64,000 nt of DNA from Nocardioides daphniae (GTDB lineage: Bacteria; Actinomycetota; Actinomycetes; Propionibacteriales; Nocardioidaceae), in assembly GCF_004777465.1 (NCBI RefSeq), contig NZ_CP038462.1, positions 372,001 through 436,000 on the forward strand. Reading direction: 5' to 3'. Below are positions 58,317 through 64,000 of the stretch, piece by piece (the stretch's first letter is position 1; the number at the start of each line of letters is the position of its first letter). The position numbers and the translations under genes are program-made. The notes under the pieces were generated by a model that was given only the letters and a program-made list of their open reading frames with translations, made no database searches and was not told the origin of the DNA.

Positions 58317-59476
58317 GGGGCGCACTCGCTGCCCTGGCCCTGGTGCTCGCACCCGTGCTCGCCCTCGGCCCCGCCGTGGCCGTGCCGGTGCCGTCCGCGG
58401 AGGCGAAGCCCCGCACCCTGCGTGTGGGGCCCGACCGCGCGCTCACCACCCCCAGCGCGGCCGCGGCGGTGGCCCGCGACGGGGACACCGTGCTGATCGA
58501 CGCAGGCGTCTACTCCGGTGACGTCGCGACCTGGCCGCAGGACGACCTGACGTTGCGTTCGGTCCGGTCGGGCAAGGCCGTACGCGCGCACCTCAAGGCC
58601 GCCGGTCGCCACGCCCAGGGCAAGGCGACGTGGGTAATCTCCGGCGACCGCGTACGGGTCGAGGGCATCGAGTTCTCCGGCTCCGTCGTGCCCGACCGCA
58701 ACGGCGCCGGGATCCGCAGCGAGGGCACCGACCTGGTGGTCGTGCGCAGCTGGTTCCACCACAACCAGATGGGCCTGCTCACCGTCGCCGACGACCGGAG
58801 CGACATCGTGGTGCGCGACTCCCGCTTCTTCCGCAACGGCGCGGGCGACGGCCTCAGCCACAACCTGTACGTCGGTGCCGTGCGCTCGCTGACCGTCACC
58901 GGCAGCTGGCTGTGGGGTGCCTCCGTGGGCCACCAGCTCAAGTCCCGCGCGGCCCGCACGACGCTGCTCGCCAACCGCTTCGACGACGCCGACGGCACCG
59001 GCTCCTACTCGGTCGACCTGCCCAACGGCGGCGACGCGCTGCTCGTCGGCAACCTGGTCGTCCAGGGGCCGCGCTCGCAGAACACTGGCCTGGTCTCCTA
59101 CGGGGCCGAACGGCTCACGCACTCGTCGCGGCGGCTGCGGCTGGTCAACAACACCTTCGTCAACCGCCAGCAGGTCGGGACCTACCTCCGCCTCGCGGCG
59201 GGCTCGGGTGCGGTGCTCCGCAACAACCTCTTCCACGGACCCGGCGCCCTCGCCGACCGGCCGGTGGACGCCCGGGCCAACCGCCGCGTCGGCCCGCGTG
59301 CCTTCCTCGCCGCCGGACGCGGCAACTTCCGGCTGCGCAAGGGGTCGGTGGCCATCAACCGTGGCGTCGCCGTGGGCCGGGGGGCACGGGCGCGCTGGGA
59401 GTACGCTCACCCCGCGCACCGCGTACGCCGACCGGTGAAGGGTCGCGTCGACCTCGGCGCGTACGAACGTCGGTAG
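58313..59476 (+). CDS. Secreted right-handed parallel beta-helix protein
   Basis: 387 residues; ATG overlaps the epimerase stop. Signal peptide 1-31 (ALAALALVLAPVLALGPAVA). The mature part has repeating beta coils of the pectate-lyase type: LIDAGVYSGDVATWPQDDLT, VRVEGIEFSGSVVPDRNGAG, LVVVRSWFHHNQMGLLTVAD, DIVVRDSRFFRNGAGDGLSH, TTLLANRFDDADGTGSYSVD. It ends with GRVDLGAYERR, a common close for such proteins. A polysaccharide-binding or -degrading role is possible; catalytic residues cannot be assigned. Confidence 0.8.
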   Translation: MRGALAALALVLAPVLALGPAVAVPVPSAEAKPRTLRVGPDRALTTPSAAAAVARDGDTVLIDAGVYSGDVATWPQDDLTLRSVRSGKAVRAHLKAAGRHAQGKATWVISGDRVRVEGIEFSGSVVPDRNGAGIRSEGTDLVVVRSWFHHNQMGLLTVADDRSDIVVRDSRFFRNGAGDGLSHNLYVGAVRSLTVTGSWLWGASVGHQLKSRAARTTLLANRFDDADGTGSYSVDLPNGGDALLVGNLVVQGPRSQNTGLVSYGAERLTHSSRRLRLVNNTFVNRQQVGTYLRLAAGSGAVLRNNLFHGPGALADRPVDARANRRVGPRAFLAAGRGNFRLRKGSVAINRGVAVGRGARARWEYAHPAHRVRRPVKGRVDLGAYERR

Positions 59477-59485
59477 CGTGAGGCC

Positions 59486-60148
59486 ATGATCGGCACGCCC
59501 GGCGGCACCCCCGAGAAGCCGGCCCTCTTCTTCAGCGGGCCGGAGGAGTTCCGCGCCTGGCTCGAGGCCAACCACGCCACGGCCCCCGAGCTGTGGATGG
59601 GGCTGCGCCGCAAGCACGTCGAGAACCACGGGCTGACCTGGGCCGAGGCGGTCCCCGAGGCGCTCTGCTTCGGGTGGATCGACTCCGTCTCCCAGGGCAT
59701 CGACGCCGACACCCGACGCCAGCGTTGGACCCCGCGTCGCCGCGGCAGCAACTGGAGCAAGGTCAACGTGGCCCACGTCGAGCGGCTGCTGGCCGAGGGC
59801 CGGATGCACCCGGCAGGGATCGCCGCGTACGAGCTGCGCAGCGAGGCGCGCACCGGGATCTACTCGTTCGAGAGCGAGGTCGCCGACGAGCTGCCCGCGC
59901 CGCTGCTCGCCCGTCTCCAGGAGGACCCGGTCGCGGCCGCGTTCTGGGCCGGCGCCGGCCGCTCCTACCGCAAGGTGGTGGTGCACTGGGTGACGTCGGC
60001 CAAGCGGGAGGCCACCGTCGAGACGCGGATGGCTGCCCTGGTCGACGACTGCCGCCACGGCCGGTTGGTCAAGCACCAGCGGTACGGCGGCGAGCCGGCG
60101 TGGGCGCGCCGGTTGCGCGCCGAGCTGGGGCTGGGCGACAGCGACTGA
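59486..60148 (+). CDS. YdeI/OmpD-associated family protein
   Basis: 220 residues. FFSGPEEFRAWLEANHATAP, LWMGLRRKH, TWAEAVPEALCFGWIDSVS and RRQRWTPRRRGSNWSKVNVA are characteristic of the YdeI family, linked to envelope stress and peptide resistance in some bacteria. The YdeI C-terminal region (FWAGAGRSYRKVVVHWVTSA, KREATVETRMAALVDDC) follows. Starts 10 bases after the beta-helix gene, probably the same transcript. Confidence 0.85.
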   Translation: MIGTPGGTPEKPALFFSGPEEFRAWLEANHATAPELWMGLRRKHVENHGLTWAEAVPEALCFGWIDSVSQGIDADTRRQRWTPRRRGSNWSKVNVAHVERLLAEGRMHPAGIAAYELRSEARTGIYSFESEVADELPAPLLARLQEDPVAAAFWAGAGRSYRKVVVHWVTSAKREATVETRMAALVDDCRHGRLVKHQRYGGEPAWARRLRAELGLGDSD

Positions 60149-60170
60149 GGTCGAGCCCCCAGCCCTGTCC

Positions 60171-60377
60171 TCACCCCAGGGCGCGTAGGTGGCGCAGGTG
60201 CAACCAGACGCCGACCGCGAGGATGCCGAGCGGCCCGATGAGCGGGACCAGGAAGGTCACGATGACTCCGCAGACCACGTGCGGCACCCACGGCACGACC
60301 TTGAGGGCGCCGAGGACGACGACGTACAGCGCGACCACGATCGCGACGTAGGTGTCGACCATCAGCACCGTCTCCAT
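60171..60377 (-). CDS. Small membrane protein (68 residues)
   Basis: ATG at 60377 with GAGAGG about ten bases upstream. Two hydrophobic helices (TYVAIVVALYVVVLGALKVV, VVCGVIVTFLVPLIGPLGIL) and a short basic end. Not recognised. Convergent with the YdeI-family gene. Composition and ribosome site favour a real gene; no homology can be claimed. Confidence 0.5.
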   Translation of the reverse strand: METVLMVDTYVAIVVALYVVVLGALKVVPWVPHVVCGVIVTFLVPLIGPLGILAVGVWLHLRHLRALG

Positions 60378-60499
60378 GCCGCCCAGCCTCTCAGAGGCGG
60401 GGCGGAGGTGGTCCGCCTGCCCCCGGAGGGGTAGGAGGCGCCGGGCCGGATGGCGACTAGGATGCGAGCCGAGCAGGTCCTGTCTACCGAGGAGATCCC

Positions 60500-61534
<1,035 letters not shown>

Positions 61535-61552
61535 GCCCCAGACGTACGACGG

Positions 61553-61583
61553 ACGGCCGGTTCCCCTCGGGGAGCCGGCCGTT
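61553..61583. terminator. Hairpin terminator between fbaA and a convergent MFS gene
   Basis: ACGGCCGG..CCCC at 61553-61566 pairs with GGGG..CCGGCCGT at 61569-61582, with one internal mismatch and a two- to four-base loop. Confidence 0.65.
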
Positions 61584-61618
61584 CGGCATGTCAGGGTCCG
61601 TGCGCTGCGCGGCTGACC

Positions 61619-63120
61619 TCAGCCCGGCTCGTCGAAGTGGCGCGGGCGCTCGAAGAAGAGGACGGCCACCAGGCCCAGGGTGAAGGCCACCGGCAGGGCC
61701 CACAGCGACTGGGCGAGCGCGGCGGAGTAGTCGACGGCCAGCGCGGGGTCGAGCGGCCCGGCCGCCCGCACCGCCTCTCCTCGCCGTTGGGGGTGGGCAG
61801 GTCGTAGGCCTCCAGTCGCCACTCGATGACGAGGGCCGCGACGGCGGCGCCCAGAGTCGAGGCGACCTGGCGGGTGCTGTTGTAGACGCCTGACCCGGCT
61901 CCGGCCTGGTGCATCGGCAGGTTGCGGTTGGCGGTCGCGGAGAGCGGACCCCACAGGAAGGCCGAGCCGACGCCGAGCAGGCTGATCGCGGCGACGGCGA
62001 CCCAGACGGGAGTGGTGGCGTCGAGCGCCAGGGCCAGTGCGGCCGTGGCCACGACGGCGCACGCGAAGCCGAAAACGGTGAGCGTACGCGGGTGCTCGCG
62101 GTCGGTCAGCCCGCCGACGAGGCGCGCGAGCACGATCGAGCCGACGGCGAGCGGCGTCATCAGCATGCCGGCCTGGAAGGGCGTCCACTCACGCACGGAC
62201 TGGGCGTAGAGCATGAGCGGGAAGCCCATCGTCATGAACGAGAACGAGACCGTGGCGATCGCCAGGTTGGCCACCGAGAAGTTGCGGTCGCGGAAGAGGC
62301 TGAGCGGGAGCAGCGGCTCGGCCCGGTTGCGCGACTGCCAGAAGACGAAGAGCGCCAGCAGGCCGACGCCGCCGATGATGAGCCGCCACACGGTGACCGG
62401 GCCGTCGATGCGGCCCCAGTCGTACTGGTGGCCCTCCTGGATGCCGAAGACGAGCCCGAACATGCCGCTGCCGAAGAGCAGGACGCCCAGCCAGTCGAAG
62501 CGGTGCTGGTGGGTGGTCAGGTCGGGGAGCAGCCGGGTCGCGGCGACGAAGGCGACCACGCCGACCGGCACGTTGATGAAGAAGATCCACTCCCAGCCCC
62601 ACGCCCCGACCAGGAAGCCGCCGAGCAGGGGGCCGACCATGGTGGCCACGCCGGCCGTCGCGCCCCACAGGGCCATGGCCTGGCCACGGTGGGCGGCCGG
62701 GAAGATCCGGGTGATCATCGCCATCGTCTGCGGCGACATCAGGGCGGCACCCAGCCCCTGCACGGCGCGCGCCGCGACGAGGCTGGTGACGTCGTCGGCC
62801 AGCCCGCACCACAGCGACGAGGCGGTGAAGACGACTAGGCCGACGAGGTAGATGCGCTTGGGGCCGTACCGGTCACCGAGGCGGCCGGTGATCAGCAGCG
62901 GCACCGCGTAGGTCAGCAGGTAGGCGCTGGTCACCCAGATCGCCTCGTTGACCTCGGCGCCGAGGTCGGAGATGAGCGCAGGGGTCGCCACGGTGAGGAT
63001 CGAGGCGTCGACCATGATCATGAAGAACCCGAGGACCAGCGCCCACAGCGCCGGCCACGGATTGTCCAGTGTCTCGTCGAGCCCGTCCCTCGCCCTGACG
63101 TCCCCCTGCGCCCGACTCAC
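61619..63120 (-). CDS. MFS drug exporter, DHA2 (EmrB/QacA) type (frameshifted)
   Basis: Restored length about 500 residues, 14 helices. FFMIMVDASILTVATPALIS (motif D1-like), ITGRLGDRYGPKRIYLVGLV (motif A) and GATAGVATMVGPLLGGFLVG (antiporter motif C) identify a proton-coupled DHA2 exporter. At about 61778 one base is missing in GAGGAG(G)AGGCG: LPTPNGEE should run into AVRAAGPLDPALAVDYSAAL and the last helix, ending at the stop at 61619. Without the fix the frame continues to 61591 as Arg/Ser-rich nonsense. Its start lies 3 bases before the DUF3151 gene's stop. Confidence 0.85.
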
Positions 63121-63123
63121 GAC

Positions 63124-63537
63124 TCAGCCCAGCAGGGCGTCGTACGCAGCAGGGCTCGAGTCGCGCAGGAACTCCGAGCAGCGCTCCCACTCGCCGGTCT
63201 CGCCGATGGCGCGGGCGGAGAGGGCGAGCAGCGCGAGCGCGCGCAGGAAGCCGCGGTTGGGCTCGTGCTCCCACGGCACCGGGCCGTGGCCCTTCCAGCC
63301 GTTGCGGCGCAGCATGTCGAGCGAGCGGTGGTACCCGACGCGTGCGTAGGCGTAGACCGTGACGTCGTCGGCGCCGGCGTCGCGGGCCTGCTCGGCCAGC
63401 GTCGCCCAGGCGACGGGGGACTCGGGGTGGCTGCGGACCACCGCAGCAGGGGTGGCGCCGCCCTCGAGCTCGGCGGCAGCAGGGTCAACGGGGAGGTGCG
63501 TGGGCGGGGGTCCCGCCATCAGGTCGACGTGAGGCAT
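63124..63537 (-). CDS. DUF3151 protein
   Basis: 137 residues from the ATG at 63537 (MPHVDLMAGPPPTHLPVDPA). The conserved features of this actinobacterial family are present: the N-terminal GPPPTHLP, AWATLAEQARDAGADDVTVY, YARVGYHRSLDMLRRNGWKG and the end FLRDSSPAAYDALLG. Function unknown; the gene is often near fba in this group, and here it lies within 2 kb of it. The upstream DUF1275 frame runs into this one without a stop; I treat them as separate genes. Confidence 0.8.
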   Translation of the reverse strand: MPHVDLMAGPPPTHLPVDPAAAELEGGATPAAVVRSHPESPVAWATLAEQARDAGADDVTVYAYARVGYHRSLDMLRRNGWKGHGPVPWEHEPNRGFLRALALLALSARAIGETGEWERCSEFLRDSSPAAYDALLG

Positions 63538-64000
63538 GCCGACAAGCCTGCCACGGCGCTCCGACAACCGGGCGAGGGCGACCGGGACGAGCCGCTCACC
63601 GGGAGGGCGCCCCCGTCCCTTCAGGTCGGCGAGCAGCAGCGCGCTCGCCGCGGCCAGCAGGCACAGCGCGAGCGGGACGACCACGGCGAAGCCGAACTCG
63701 AGGTAGCCGAGCGTGCCCAGCACGCCGCCCACGAAGAAGAGGCCGACGAGCAGGGAGAGCACGCCGAGCTTGCGGACGTCGGCGACCACCGGGTCGAGGT
63801 CGTGGCGCCGGTGGCGGTAGGCGAGCTTGCCCAGCTCGATGCCGATGTCGGTGACCATGCCGGTCACGTGCGTGGTGCGGATCTGGGCGAACGAGATCTT
63901 GGTGATCACCGCGTTCTGCATGCCCATCGTGAAGCACAGCACCCCGATGAAGACGAGCTCGCGCCGCTCCCACGTCAGCTGGTCGGCGAGCAGCCCGAAG
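63538..64000 (-). CDS. DUF1275 (YoaK-type) membrane protein, C-terminal part (partial)
   Basis: Runs off the right edge. The visible 150 codons contain LCFTMGMQNAVITKISFAQI, RTTHVTGMVTDIGIELGKLA and three helices (VLSLLVGLFFVGGVLGTLGY, VVVPLALCLLAAASALLLAD), the hallmark of DUF1275/YoaK proteins. The helices end near 63620, where relatives end, but the frame stays open to the DUF3151 ATG. A one-base change in the G run near 63605-63615 would bring a TGA at 63596 into frame. So the true end is probably 63596, unless a natural fusion exists. Confidence 0.7.

Overview
This window is chromosomal DNA of a high-GC actinobacterium. Overall GC is well above 65%, with many GTG starts and ATGA/GTGA start-stop overlaps. 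It carries a dnaK-grpE-dnaJ-hspR operon with HspR-type operators, a LexA box of actinobacterial type and a seven-subunit-type Mrp antiporter with fused A/B subunits. Gene content and the frequent GTACGC motifs suggest Nocardioides or a close relative (family Nocardioidaceae); this is inference from style, not a database match. I saw no rRNA, tRNA, CRISPR, prophage or insertion sequence.

Layout: (1) 1-10 kb: end of an Fe-S oxidoreductase gene; an IclR regulator divergent from hutH; an HxlR regulator; a scarred locus with remnants of a methyltransferase and a monooxygenase; a TetR-controlled membrane-protein operon; hutU. (2) 10-17 kb: small membrane protein, secreted protein, two CitE-like lyases, DUF1992 protein, MFS exporter, M20 peptidase. 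(3) 17.4-24 kb: mrpABCDEFG, then a nitroreductase. (4) 24.6-28.5 kb: M20 amidohydrolase-hutF-hutI operon. (5) 28.5-37.8 kb: SOS-boxed DUF222/HNH gene, LAL-type LuxR regulator, sucrase/ferredoxin-like protein and MFS genes. (6) 38-43.7 kb: heat-shock operon dnaK-grpE-dnaJ-hspR, a Cys-rich/pentapeptide protein and a response regulator. (7) 43.8-51 kb: copD/ctaG-copC, a secreted jelly-roll protein, clpB. (8) 51-64 kb: membrane and lipoproteins, aminotransferase, pyrE, DedA, TrmH-type methyltransferase, epimerase, beta-helix protein, fbaA, drug exporter, DUF3151 and DUF1275.

The most coherent story is a dispersed histidine-utilisation regulon. hutH, hutU and the M20-hutF-hutI operon lie in three separate places, but each is preceded by the same perfect 14-bp palindrome, TCTCGGATCCGAGA; the first copy lies between the IclR gene and hutH. 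No classical hutG is present, and the M20 amidohydrolase is the obvious candidate for the last step. A second regulon is visible in the heat-shock genes: dnaK and clpB both carry AGTTGAGT-N7-ACTCAACT upstream, and HspR is encoded at the end of the dnaK operon.

Caution on sequence quality: at least eleven otherwise conserved genes or gene remnants are broken by small indels, mostly one-base losses in G/C runs (twelve sites). I read most of these as sequencing errors rather than true pseudogenes and give the restored gene span.
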